Assembly: GCF_000355765.4 (NCBI RefSeq)
Contig: NZ_CP021106.3
Location: 2,451,137 to 2,515,136 of the forward strand
Reading direction: 5' to 3'
Length of the DNA: 64,000 nucleotides
From: Nitrosospira lacus
GTDB taxonomy: Bacteria > Pseudomonadota > Gammaproteobacteria > Burkholderiales > Nitrosomonadaceae
Below are positions 33,302 through 42,186 of this stretch, piece after piece. Every line of letters starts with the position of its first letter. Within the stretch, counting starts at the first letter, position 1. The notes beneath the pieces were generated by a model. That model did not search any database. It saw only the letters and a program-made list of their open reading frames with translations, and was not told the origin of the DNA. The translations under genes were made by a program, and so were the position numbers.

Positions 33302-35896
33302 ATGAAAAAAATTTCGCGGAACGATCCATGCCCCTGCAACAGTGGCAGGAAATACAAGCACTGCTGCCAGCAATTCGAGGAAACCTCAACCACTCTGACG
33401 GTAGCGACGCGCTTGGTCAATAGGCGCGCCAAGGGGTTGCCTGATCCATCTATTCCTGAATATTTCCAGACCGCGATTGGATATCACCAGGCGGGAAATT
33501 TGCCCTGGGCGGAGGCTATCTATCGACAGATACTTCAGGCAGCGCCGGACCATCCTGGCGCGCTGCACTTCCTGGGACTTATTGCAAGGCAAATGGGCAA
33601 GAATGAGATCGCCATCGAACTTATCGGCAAGGCGCTTGCGTTCAAACCGGACTATGCGGAGGCACATAGCAACCTGGGAAACGCACTCAAGGATCAGGGC
33701 AGGCTGGAGGAAGCGGTTGCCAGTTACCGCAAAGCGCTCTCGCTTGCGCCGGGTTTCGCAGAAGTGTACGCCAATTTGGGGAATGCGCTCAAGGGACAGG
33801 GCAAGCTGGATGAGGCCATTGCCAGCTATCGCAAAGCGCTTACGCTCAAACCGGATTTTGCCGAAATACATTGCCTCCTGGGGAATGCGCTGAACGAACA
33901 GGGCACGCCGGATGAGGCCATTGCCAGCTATCGCAGCGCACTCACGCACAAGACTGATTTTGCCGAGGCATACTGCAACCTGGGGAATGTGTTGAACACA
34001 CAAGGCAGGCTGAACGAAGCAATCATCAGTTTTAGCAAGGCGCTCCAGCTAAAACCGCATTTTGCCGAGGCGCACAGCAACTTGGGAAATGCGCTCAGGG
34101 AGCAAGGCAAGCTGGATGAATCAATCGCCAGTTATCGCAACGCGCTTTCCCACAGGCCGGATTATGCGGAGGCATGCAGCAATTTGGGCAATGCGCTCAG
34201 GGAGCAAGGCAAGCTGGACGAAGCGATCACGAGTTACCAGCGCGCGTTACAAATCAGGGAAAGCCCGGAAATCAAGAGCGGATTCGCGCAATGCATAAAA
34301 AACATCTACTTTACGCATGAAATTCCCGATATCCGCTTCCTTGTTGCCAGAGCCATATCCGAACCGTGGGAGCGGCCAGCCGACCTTGCGAACCCGGCCA
34401 TATCGCTGGTCAAGCTGCATCCGGGCATCAAGGAATGCATAACCCGGGCCACTAGCGCATGGCCAGCCGAATTATCGCAGCATGAGCTGCTGGGCCCGCC
34501 TGGTGCATTCGCCTTCGCTTCGATTTGCGATGACGTGCTGCTTCATCGTTTGCTGGAAAATACGACGGTCTGCGATATGGAACTGGAACGTTTTCTCACC
34601 ATGGCAAGAAATGCCCTGCTTGACGAAGCGATCAGCGAAAAAAAATGCCCTGTAGCGGAAGAAAGAATTCTGGCTTTTTATTGCGCATTGGCGCGGCAGT
34701 GCTTCATCAATGAATACATATTTGACTGTTCCGGCAAAGAATCCACCTGCGCTCAACTTCTACGGGAACGCGTTGCCGCGGCGCTGGCGGCCGGGTCACG
34801 TGTCCCCGTATTATGGCTGGTGGCGGTAGCCGCCTACTTTCCGCTGATTGCCTTGCCATTCATTGAAAGCCTGTTGGATCAATCCTGGCCTGATGCCGTC
34901 GCCGGATTGTTGGTCCAACAAGCGCGCGAACCCCTGGAAGAGCGGCAATATCGCGACCTCATCCCGCGCTTGACCCCCATCACGGACGAGACATCCCGTC
35001 TGGTGCAGAAGCAATACGAAGAAAATCCTTATCCGAGATGGGTCAAATCGGCACCGGGCGACAGAGCCATCTCGATCGATGCCTATCTGCGCGAACGGCT
35101 TCCTTTTTCGCAGTTCAAGCCAATGAACCCGGTTGACAAAATCGGGAACAAGAAGAATGAAACACTCGACATTCTAATAGCTGGATGTGGGACCGGTCAG
35201 CATTCGATTGCAACAGCTCAGCGATATCAGAACGCCAAAGTTCTTGCTGTCGACCTGAGCTTGACGAGCCTCTGCTATGCCAAAAGAAAAACCCGGGAAG
35301 CCGGCCTGGGAAACATCGAGTATGCACAGGCCGACATCATGGCTCTCGGCTCGACTGAAAGAAGGTTTGACATCATAGAATCGGTGGGTGTACTGCACCA
35401 TCTTGCAGACCCGATAGCAGGATGGCGTCAATTACTTTCGTTATTACGGCCCGGTGGATTCATGCGTTTGGGCTTCTACAGCGAGTATGCGCGTCAGAAT
35501 GAAACTGCTGCACAAAATTTCGTTATCGGCCACGGGTATCGGCCGGTCCCGGAAGACATTCGCCGATGCCGTCAGGACTTGATGTCGATGGAGAATGCCG
35601 CTCGATTCAAGCAAATTTTGTCGGCCAGAGATTTTTATGGAATGAGCGAATGTCGCGATCTGCTGTTTCATGTTCAGGAGCATCGCTACACGCTACCCCA
35701 GCTCAAAAAAAGTCTCAAAGAACTGAATCTGGTCTTCGTCGGATTTTCCCTCGATCCCGGCGTCATCAACCAATATGCGGTACGCTTTCCCGCCGATCAA
35801 TCGCATACTGATCTCGATAGCTGGCACCTGTTCGAGACTGCGAACCCGGATACCTTTACTGGCATGTACCAGTTCTGGGTACAAAGGCACGGTTAA
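33302..35896 (+). CDS. SEC-C / TPR / methyltransferase fusion protein
   Basis: An 864-residue protein with three parts. Residues 6-22 (RNDPCPCNSGRKYKHCC) are a SEC-C zinc motif. About seven to eight consecutive 34-residue TPR units follow (SNLGNALKDQGRLEEAVASY-type), running to about residue 320. After a linker, a class I SAM methyltransferase domain (LIAGCGTGQHS, VLAVDLSLTSLCYAK, ESVGVLHHLADP) fills the C-terminal third. It probably methylates a protein or glycan partner bound by the TPRs. The ATG at 33302 is chosen because it directly precedes the SEC-C motif; an ATG 87 bases upstream is in frame. An inverted repeat TTACCCT/AGGGTAA lies near 33190. Confidence 0.85.
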   Translation: MKKISRNDPCPCNSGRKYKHCCQQFEETSTTLTVATRLVNRRAKGLPDPSIPEYFQTAIGYHQAGNLPWAEAIYRQILQAAPDHPGALHFLGLIARQMGKNEIAIELIGKALAFKPDYAEAHSNLGNALKDQGRLEEAVASYRKALSLAPGFAEVYANLGNALKGQGKLDEAIASYRKALTLKPDFAEIHCLLGNALNEQGTPDEAIASYRSALTHKTDFAEAYCNLGNVLNTQGRLNEAIISFSKALQLKPHFAEAHSNLGNALREQGKLDESIASYRNALSHRPDYAEACSNLGNALREQGKLDEAITSYQRALQIRESPEIKSGFAQCIKNIYFTHEIPDIRFLVARAISEPWERPADLANPAISLVKLHPGIKECITRATSAWPAELSQHELLGPPGAFAFASICDDVLLHRLLENTTVCDMELERFLTMARNALLDEAISEKKCPVAEERILAFYCALARQCFINEYIFDCSGKESTCAQLLRERVAAALAAGSRVPVLWLVAVAAYFPLIALPFIESLLDQSWPDAVAGLLVQQAREPLEERQYRDLIPRLTPITDETSRLVQKQYEENPYPRWVKSAPGDRAISIDAYLRERLPFSQFKPMNPVDKIGNKKNETLDILIAGCGTGQHSIATAQRYQNAKVLAVDLSLTSLCYAKRKTREAGLGNIEYAQADIMALGSTERRFDIIESVGVLHHLADPIAGWRQLLSLLRPGGFMRLGFYSEYARQNETAAQNFVIGHGYRPVPEDIRRCRQDLMSMENAARFKQILSARDFYGMSECRDLLFHVQEHRYTLPQLKKSLKELNLVFVGFSLDPGVINQYAVRFPADQSHTDLDSWHLFETANPDTFTGMYQFWVQRHG

Positions 35897-36022
35897 CAAA
35901 ACCTGACCCGGATACCGCGCCAGGCCGGCGAATATTATCGTGAACAGCGTGGATAACGACATTTAGTCAATAAAGGTTAAATCCAGCGGGTACCGCCAGT
36001 CCTCGGGGACGAAATATCCAAG

Positions 36023-36964
36023 CTAAGGAATCTCTGAATGAGCCTCCGATTTTGTCATCGGATTTTTGGCCGTCACAACCTGACGCAACCGCGCGGCGGC
36101 GATACCCGCCATCGCAATCAAACCCATGCCCAGCAGCGCCAACCCGGTGATCGGGTCGTCAAACAGCAGAATGCCATACAACAAGGACCAGCCGATGCCT
36201 AGGTATTGCAGGCTGGCATTGACAAGCGTGCCGCCGATCCTATAGGCACGCGTCATCATCAACTGCGCCAGCGTCGCCAATACGCCCACCGCGAACAGTA
36301 CTCCAAGGCCGTGCAAGGTATGGGCATGCCATCCACTAATAAATGACGTCTCCAGGGCGCCTGCGCAAATGCTGCCCACCGAGAAATAAAATACGATGCG
36401 CACCTCCGGCTCACCCGCCCTGCCAAGCGCGGTCACCTGCAAATAGGCCATGGCAGCAAGCAAACCCGATAGCAACCCCATCAGCCCGCCCCATAATTGA
36501 TGACGCTCCATGGTAGGTTGAAGGATGCAGATCACACCCACAAATCCCACAAGCACGGTGCATACCAGGCGTGTGTCGACGCGGCTGGCGCCGATGAGAA
36601 CCGAACCGCCAACGAGCAACAGCGCCATCCAAATCGGGGACATGTAATTTAGTGTCACCGCGGTGGCAAGGGGCAGTTCGCCTATCGCGTAAAACCAGAG
36701 GCCAAGCGCACTGACGCCGGTCAGGCTCCTCCAGGCATGCATCGCCGGCAGGCGAGTGCGAAGCGTTTCGCCTGACGCACGCGTGATCAGCGCAATCATC
36801 GCAGCGCCAACGATACCCCGATAGAACACGATCTCACCCGTACCGTAGTTGGCCGACGCAAACTTGACACACATGCCCATGGTCGCGAAAAACAAGGTTG
36901 CGCCGATCATCAGGGCTGGCGCCGATAATTTTTCTTTTGTGTTTGAAATGGCGTTAATCGGCAA
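36023..36964 (-). CDS. DMT-family (EamA) permease
   Basis: A 313-residue membrane protein with ten predicted helices in two EamA repeats. Typical DMT features are GATLFFATMGMCVKFAS in helix 1, EIVFYRGIVGAAMIAL in helix 2, and the second-repeat start LWGGLMGLLSGLLAAMAYL. EamA proteins export or import amino acids, nucleotides or other small metabolites; the substrate cannot be assigned. It is a single gene, divergent from the TPR gene that begins at 37133. Confidence 0.87.
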   Translation of the reverse strand: MPINAISNTKEKLSAPALMIGATLFFATMGMCVKFASANYGTGEIVFYRGIVGAAMIALITRASGETLRTRLPAMHAWRSLTGVSALGLWFYAIGELPLATAVTLNYMSPIWMALLLVGGSVLIGASRVDTRLVCTVLVGFVGVICILQPTMERHQLWGGLMGLLSGLLAAMAYLQVTALGRAGEPEVRIVFYFSVGSICAGALETSFISGWHAHTLHGLGVLFAVGVLATLAQLMMTRAYRIGGTLVNASLQYLGIGWSLLYGILLFDDPITGLALLGMGLIAMAGIAAARLRQVVTAKNPMTKSEAHSEIP

Positions 36965-37132
36965 TCAGGAAACCCTCAAGATAAAAGTACGTATCCCCGC
37001 TTTTCACGAAACTCTTGCCCACGCTGCCCAAATCCCCAGGGTCCCGCATACCTGTAAGATATTACAGCTATCCATGCTTCCTAATCCCTAGTTAAATAGC
37101 CTTCCAAGTAAAATGATCTGCGTGGAGGTAGA

Positions 37133-38098
37133 GTGAAGCCTGATAAGGGGGAGGACCATGCGCGCTTTATTGTCGCGGCGAGGAGTGCGCTGCGAGCGGC
37201 TGAAGAAGCATTTGGGCCAGACCATCCCAAGGTAGCCACTGGACAAAATAATCTGGCCGTGCGATGTTACGCCGAGGGAAAATATGCCGAAGCCGAAACA
37301 CTTCTTCAGGAAGCCCTGCGGTTTTGGGAACGGACACATGGCGCACATGATCTCGATTTAGCCGCATGCCTGAACAATCTGGCGGAGGTTCGCCATGCTC
37401 AGGGGCACCTGAGGGTGGCAGCCGCCCTTCTGGAACGCGCATTGGCAATTTGCGAAAAAGCGCTGGGGCCGGCTCACCCCGATGTTGCCACGAGCCTCCA
37501 CAATCTGGCATCGCTTTACTCTGATCAGGCGCGGTATATGCGAGCCGAGCAACTTCTCCAGCGCGCGCTGGAGATTTCTGAGAAGATATCCGGTCCGAAT
37601 CATCCCGATGTGGCAACCTGTCTGAACAATTTGGCGGAAGTATACCGCGCGCAGGGACAGCATGAGACGGCAGCGGCACTTCTCGCACGTGCATTGGCGA
37701 TTGACGAGCAGATCCTGGGCCCGGATCATCCCGATGTAGCAACGAATCTGAATAACCTGGCATTGCTGCACCTCGCCCAGAGGCAGTATGCCGAGGCCGA
37801 GCCCCTCCTCCAGCGTGCCTTGGCCATTTCAAAAAAGACGCTGGGTCCAAATCATCCCGATATGGCCACCAGCCTGCACAACCTCGCGGCGCTCTATCGC
37901 GGTCAAGAGCAGTATGCTCAGGCCGAGCGGCTCTATAAGCGCGCGCTGAAAATAAATGAAAACAATTTTGGTCCGAATCACCCCGCTGTAGCCATAAGCC
38001 TGAAAAGCCTGGCGGCTCTATACCGTGATACCCACCAGCCAAGCCAGGCAAAACCGCTGGAAAAACGTGCATCAAGAATATGGGCAATGCGCCGATAA
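37133..38098 (+). CDS. Kinesin-light-chain-type TPR protein
   Basis: A 321-residue protein composed almost wholly of 42-residue TPR units of the TPR_12/kinesin-light-chain type, each with a GPNHPDVATSLNNLA-like turn. Six full units are visible. These form a superhelix that binds peptides or other proteins; no catalytic domain is present. The start is a GTG with GGAGG four bases upstream. No signal peptide is seen, so it is cytoplasmic. It is followed by the DNA glycosylase gene on the same strand. Confidence 0.85.
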   Translation: MKPDKGEDHARFIVAARSALRAAEEAFGPDHPKVATGQNNLAVRCYAEGKYAEAETLLQEALRFWERTHGAHDLDLAACLNNLAEVRHAQGHLRVAAALLERALAICEKALGPAHPDVATSLHNLASLYSDQARYMRAEQLLQRALEISEKISGPNHPDVATCLNNLAEVYRAQGQHETAAALLARALAIDEQILGPDHPDVATNLNNLALLHLAQRQYAEAEPLLQRALAISKKTLGPNHPDMATSLHNLAALYRGQEQYAQAERLYKRALKINENNFGPNHPAVAISLKSLAALYRDTHQPSQAKPLEKRASRIWAMRR

Positions 38099-38227
38099 AT
38101 TCTTAGGTTCGGACCAGTGCAGCGCAACCAGGTAACTCAATCCGGTGATCCTATCTCACTCACTCCCATCCGTAAGACGGACAACACAAATTTGGATTCC
38201 AGAAGCGCTCCATATAAAATTGCGCTC

Positions 38228-38794
38228 ATGATCACAATCCCCCAATTTATTGATTTCTCCGCCCCATCCGTTGATGTAGCGCGATCCCTGATAGGCACGA
38301 TCTTGCTTGTCGATGGAGTCGGAGGCCGGATTGTCGAGACAGAAGCCTATGATCACGAAGATCCCGCCTCGCACAGCTTTGGCGGCCCGACTAAACGCAA
38401 CAGGGTAATGTTCGGTCCGCCCTGTCGAGCCTATATATATCGCTCATACGGCATCCACTGGTGTCTCAATTTCGTTTGCCGCGCGGATGGACATGGTGCC
38501 GGCGTATTAATCCGCGCGATCGAACCGCTTGCAGGGCTGGAGGTCATGCGCGCAAGACGTGGGCTTGACCATCCACGCCTGCTTTGTTCCGGACCGGGGC
38601 GCGTCTGCCAGGCACTCGGCATCACCGATGCGCATAGTGGCATGCAGATAGATACGCCACCATTCCAGCTCCTGCCTTTAGCGGAAGAGATTTCCATCAT
38701 CACAGGTCCGCGCATTGGTATTTCAAAAGCGAAAGATATACCTTGGCGATTCGGACTTTCCGGATCTCGCTTCCTGAGCCGTCCATTTCGTTGA
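38228..38794 (+). CDS. mpg: 3-methyladenine DNA glycosylase (AAG/Mpg family)
   Basis: A 188-residue enzyme of the alkyladenine glycosylase fold. The catalytic segment [23 protein letters not shown], the base-binding [16 protein letters not shown] and [10 protein letters not shown] are all present. It removes alkylated purines such as 3-methyladenine and hypoxanthine, leaving abasic sites for repair. The ATG at 38228 fits the usual length; an in-frame GTG at 38117 would add 37 residues of no known function. It follows the TPR gene by 130 bases. Confidence 0.9.
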   Translation: MITIPQFIDFSAPSVDVARSLIGTILLVDGVGGRIVETEAYDHEDPASHSFGGPTKRNRVMFGPPCRAYIYRSYGIHWCLNFVCRADGHGAGVLIRAIEPLAGLEVMRARRGLDHPRLLCSGPGRVCQALGITDAHSGMQIDTPPFQLLPLAEEISIITGPRIGISKAKDIPWRFGLSGSRFLSRPFR

Positions 38795-38913
38795 GTGGGA
38801 TCAAGAAAAAGAATTCCAAGCCGGTTATATCAAAAGCTTCTGATCCCTACCCTCGTTCCATGTCCGGACAGCGCCATAAATCCGCAAAACCTGCATAAGC
38901 GGTATCGCCAGCG

Positions 38914-39555
38914 CTAGCCCGTTCCACGATCATCCGGATTGCCATAACGCCGTATGGCCTCTCTCTCCAGCTCATTGAGGCCACTGAGATAAAGTTTCGC
39001 CATGATATTTTGCTTATGAGATTTTACTGTGGCGTCAGCGAGCTTAAGCTCATAGGCAATCTGCTTTGTCGTCTTCCACTTCGCCACAAGCCGCAGGATC
39101 TCTTCCTCGCGCGCGGTCAAAGGATCAACCTCGGGATCCGGCCTTACAGGCAGCCCTCCGTCCAGATATATACTGCCATCCATGACTGTATCGATCGCCG
39201 ATTTGATTTTTTCTATGCCTGAACCCTTCAGCAGATAACCACGAGCACCGGCCCGTAATGCCCGCCGCACGAACTCCACATACTTTTCATCGCTATATAT
39301 CAGAACGATCAGGTTTTCAAATTGAGTTCTGAACTCGGCGGTCAAATCGATGCCATCGATGTCGGACTGTAGACGAATATCCATTATCACCAAATCAATT
39401 CCCAGATTTTGTATATGACGGCGCGCTTCATCTGTGTTTCTGGCCGTGGCAACCACCTTGAACGCGGGCACGATGTCAAGAAACTGACATAACCCGTGAA
39501 TGACAATGGGTTGATCCTCCACAATCATTATCTTGACAATTGATTCAGTGGACAT
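38914..39555 (-). CDS. NarL/FixJ-family response regulator
   Basis: A 213-residue response regulator. The receiver domain has the acidic pair E13-D14 (IVEDQP), the phosphoacceptor Asp in VIMDIRL, a conserved Thr/Ser position in LIYSDEKY, and Lys in YLLKGSG. A LuxR-type HTH follows (LTAREEEILRLVAKWKTTKQ, then IAYELKLADATVKSHKQNIM). It is encoded 12 bases after the sensor kinase gene on the same strand, so the two form a two-component system. Confidence 0.92.
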   Translation of the reverse strand: MSTESIVKIMIVEDQPIVIHGLCQFLDIVPAFKVVATARNTDEARRHIQNLGIDLVIMDIRLQSDIDGIDLTAEFRTQFENLIVLIYSDEKYVEFVRRALRAGARGYLLKGSGIEKIKSAIDTVMDGSIYLDGGLPVRPDPEVDPLTAREEEILRLVAKWKTTKQIAYELKLADATVKSHKQNIMAKLYLSGLNELEREAIRRYGNPDDRGTG

Positions 39556-39567
39556 GGGAGCGGATAT

Positions 39568-40944
39568 CTAACCGAGAGGAATGGTGGCGAGCACCGTTGT
39601 GCCGCCGGAAGACGACATGATGCTAAATCTCCCACCAACCGCTTCCAGCCTTAGTTCCATGTTGCGCAGGCCAAAACCGCGATTTGAATCATCATGAATA
39701 CGATTCACATCAAATCCCCTGCCATCATCGCGGATAGTTAGCCTGACACAGTGCGTGTCGCGCTCCAGACACATCGTCACATTGCGGGCGGAAGCGTGTC
39801 GCACGACATTGTGCAAGGCCGTTTGCGCAACCCGGAACAAGACTGTTCTGGCGGCAATGGCCAATTCCCCGGCTTCTTCCGCAGCGGAAAGCTTGATCCG
39901 GGTCGAATCGCATCTCATGTTGAGCACAAGCCGGGCTAGCGCCTCCACCAATCCAAGGCGCTCGAGATCGATAGGAATAATATCGTGTATGATCCGGTCA
40001 AGCTCTTCCAAGGTATCTTTCGCCAATTCCGTCGCTTCCTTGAAGATGATTTGCGATGCTACCAATTGCCGGGTCATTCCTTGCAGCTTGGCGAGGCCAA
40101 TTTCAATCTTCATCTTGATGACCACAAGCATGGGTTTAACGCCATCATGCAGCTCCCTGGCTATTCTGGAGCGTTCTTCTTCCTGTGCATTGATGATACC
40201 CTGCGCCAACCCGCGAAGCTTCATTTCCGCCACACCAAGCTTGGTATCCGCTTCATCGCGCCGTCTGATATTCAGCATCAAACCCCAGACTATCGCCGTT
40301 AAGCTAAGGGTTGCAATAGCGCCGATCCAGAGCATTGTGTTGAAGATGTTGAGAGAAACCTGCGCATCGATTTTGGCCAATACATCATCGACATCATCCA
40401 GATATACCCCTGTGCCCAATACCCAGTCCCAGTTTTTCAGCACTACGACATATGCGCGCTTGCGTTCAGAAACGTTGTTGTGACTTGACGGTTTTTTCCA
40501 CATATAGTCTTCAAAACCGCCACCTTGGCGTGCACGTGTAACCAGCTTCTGGATTGCCGGATTACCGTTGGCATCTTTTAAATCCCACAGATTCCGGCCA
40601 ATCAGTTCGGGCTGGCGCGGATGCATTAGTACTTCCCCCTGGAGATTGAACAGAAAGAAATAACCATCAGGCCCGTAATTCAGGTTTGCCAGGATACGCT
40701 TGGCTTCGTTTATCGTGTCAGCATCGCTCCGGCCTGAATCATAAAGGTGAGCTATGGATTGTTCAGCCAAGGCAATGTAATTCCTTAGTTCGGCGTCTTT
40801 ACTGTCCTTGTAGGAGCGCTCGATCGATGCGCGCTGCAACTGCCCCAATAGCGTTGCCCGACAATACACGGTGACGGCAATTGCAAAAAGCGCCAGCATG
40901 AGCGGCACAATCGCATACAAGATGATTTTATTTCGTAGTCTCAT
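39568..40944 (-). CDS. Cache-domain sensor histidine kinase (HisKA_3)
   Basis: A 458-residue membrane kinase. Helix 1 (IILYAIVPLMLALFAIAVTV) and helix 2 (TMLWIGAIATLSLTAIVWGL) bracket a periplasmic single Cache domain with GYFFLFNLQGEVLMHP, GRNLWDLKDANGNP and a WDWVLGTGVYLDD motif. The cytoplasmic part has HisKA_3 (RIARELHDGVKPMLVV, with the phospho-His) and an ATPase domain (RDDGRGFDVN, NRGFGLRNMELR). Cache domains of this type sense small carboxylates or other ligands. It is the first gene of the operon with the NarL-type regulator. Confidence 0.93.
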   Translation of the reverse strand: MRLRNKIILYAIVPLMLALFAIAVTVYCRATLLGQLQRASIERSYKDSKDAELRNYIALAEQSIAHLYDSGRSDADTINEAKRILANLNYGPDGYFFLFNLQGEVLMHPRQPELIGRNLWDLKDANGNPAIQKLVTRARQGGGFEDYMWKKPSSHNNVSERKRAYVVVLKNWDWVLGTGVYLDDVDDVLAKIDAQVSLNIFNTMLWIGAIATLSLTAIVWGLMLNIRRRDEADTKLGVAEMKLRGLAQGIINAQEEERSRIARELHDGVKPMLVVIKMKIEIGLAKLQGMTRQLVASQIIFKEATELAKDTLEELDRIIHDIIPIDLERLGLVEALARLVLNMRCDSTRIKLSAAEEAGELAIAARTVLFRVAQTALHNVVRHASARNVTMCLERDTHCVRLTIRDDGRGFDVNRIHDDSNRGFGLRNMELRLEAVGGRFSIMSSSGGTTVLATIPLG

Positions 40945-41098
40945 GGTATATCAGTATACGACGCCATTCATTGCGCACCTCATCCAAAGGATTAGTTCGG
41001 TTCATCCTTAATGGGATGCATCGCACCCTGAATTGCTCAATACTTTCTCCCAACAGATATTGGAATGCGGCGAGGATATTCTTTAACCGGAATAGAAA

Positions 41099-41121
41099 TG
41101 CGGCAAAAGTTTAACGCCGCA
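41099..41121. promoter_or_regulatory. Inverted repeat TGCGGC-N11-GCCGCA
   Basis: The arms TGCGGC (41099-41104) and GCCGCA (41116-41121) resemble those of the 17-base palindromes at 18238 and 29137. A further AATGCGGC half-site lies near 41062. It sits between the divergent sensor kinase and the Gly/Cys-tailed protein gene. Confidence 0.4.
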
Positions 41122-41195
41122 TACCGATCCGTGGAACATAGGATTGCACAGGATTACCGGTAAATTTTTACTGACATAACCTTGGGAGAAACGGT

Positions 41196-41954
41196 ATGGA
41201 TGATATTCACGAGGATACAACGATAAAAGCGGCAATTCTCTTGGACCCGCTGGGAGTCAAACCAAAAACAAACTCATTCAGCGAGACGGTCATAAGCTGG
41301 TTGATTATTGGCTGTATTACAGGCGTTCCGGTATTTTATGCGATTCAATCCTTAACACGAAGCCCGAACGCCTGGTTTTTTATCAGTATCATGCCTGCCG
41401 CTTATCTATTTTGGAGCAATTGGATAGGGATGAGGCGGCAAGAACGGCGCGCCGCCTTCATTGATGTCTATCAGTTTCCTGCTTCAGTCAAAGAACAAGT
41501 CGGGAAATGTTATCCGCACCTATCGGATGATCAATTGCTGTTAATCATGCAGGGACTCCGGCAATACTTCCAGTTATGCAATAAGGCCGCTCGTGAAACT
41601 GTTTCGATGCCGTCGCGGGTTGTGGATGTCGCGTGGCATGAATTCATATTATTCACGCGAGACTACGAGGAATTTTGCCAACATGGAATAGGCCGCTTCC
41701 TGCACCACACGCCGGCTGCTGGAATGACCTCCACGATCGGAATTGGGAATGGCATGAAAAAAGCATGGCTTCTGGCTTGTGAGTGGGAGGGAATAGATCA
41801 GAAGGCACCCTCCCGGCTACCATTTCTGTTTGCAATCGACGCTGCACTGAATATTCCGGATGGCTTTATGCACTCGCTGGATAATGACTATGCCGCCAAT
41901 GGAAACGCCGGTTGCGGCGGAGGAGGCTGCGGCGGGTGCGGGGGCGGTTGCTAA
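41196..41954 (+). CDS. Membrane protein with WH-FCxxG-HH motif and Gly/Cys tail
   Basis: A 252-residue protein with two hydrophobic segments (WLIIGCITGVPVFYAI and AWFFISIMPAAYLFW). The cytoplasmic part has a segment VVDVAWHEFILFTRDYEEFC followed by GIGRFLHHTP, vaguely like the WH-L-Y-DC pattern of glycine-rich-domain (GRDP/DUF1399) proteins. The C terminus is a striking Gly/Cys run (AGCGGGGCGGCGGGC) that could bind metal or be modified. A GGGAGAAA ribosome site precedes the ATG. Function is unknown. It precedes cstA by 232 bases. Confidence 0.6.
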   Translation: MDDIHEDTTIKAAILLDPLGVKPKTNSFSETVISWLIIGCITGVPVFYAIQSLTRSPNAWFFISIMPAAYLFWSNWIGMRRQERRAAFIDVYQFPASVKEQVGKCYPHLSDDQLLLIMQGLRQYFQLCNKAARETVSMPSRVVDVAWHEFILFTRDYEEFCQHGIGRFLHHTPAAGMTSTIGIGNGMKKAWLLACEWEGIDQKAPSRLPFLFAIDAALNIPDGFMHSLDNDYAANGNAGCGGGGCGGCGGGC

Positions 41955-42186
41955 AGCGTTCAGTTCAAGACCGGCGAAGTCAGCATGCCGAAGCGCGGCT
42001 GGCAGGCGTATTGAAGGGCGATCAAAAGGTATTCGTGGATGAAAGTTGGAATTCGCCAGTAAAATACTTATTAACGGGATTACCATCGCAATTGCAGCGA
42101 TAACTCATCAGTCCGCTCGGTCAGCTCGCTATCCGAATCACGAAATAATTCTTGCACAGAAAAAATTTTAAATCCTGGGAGAAGGA

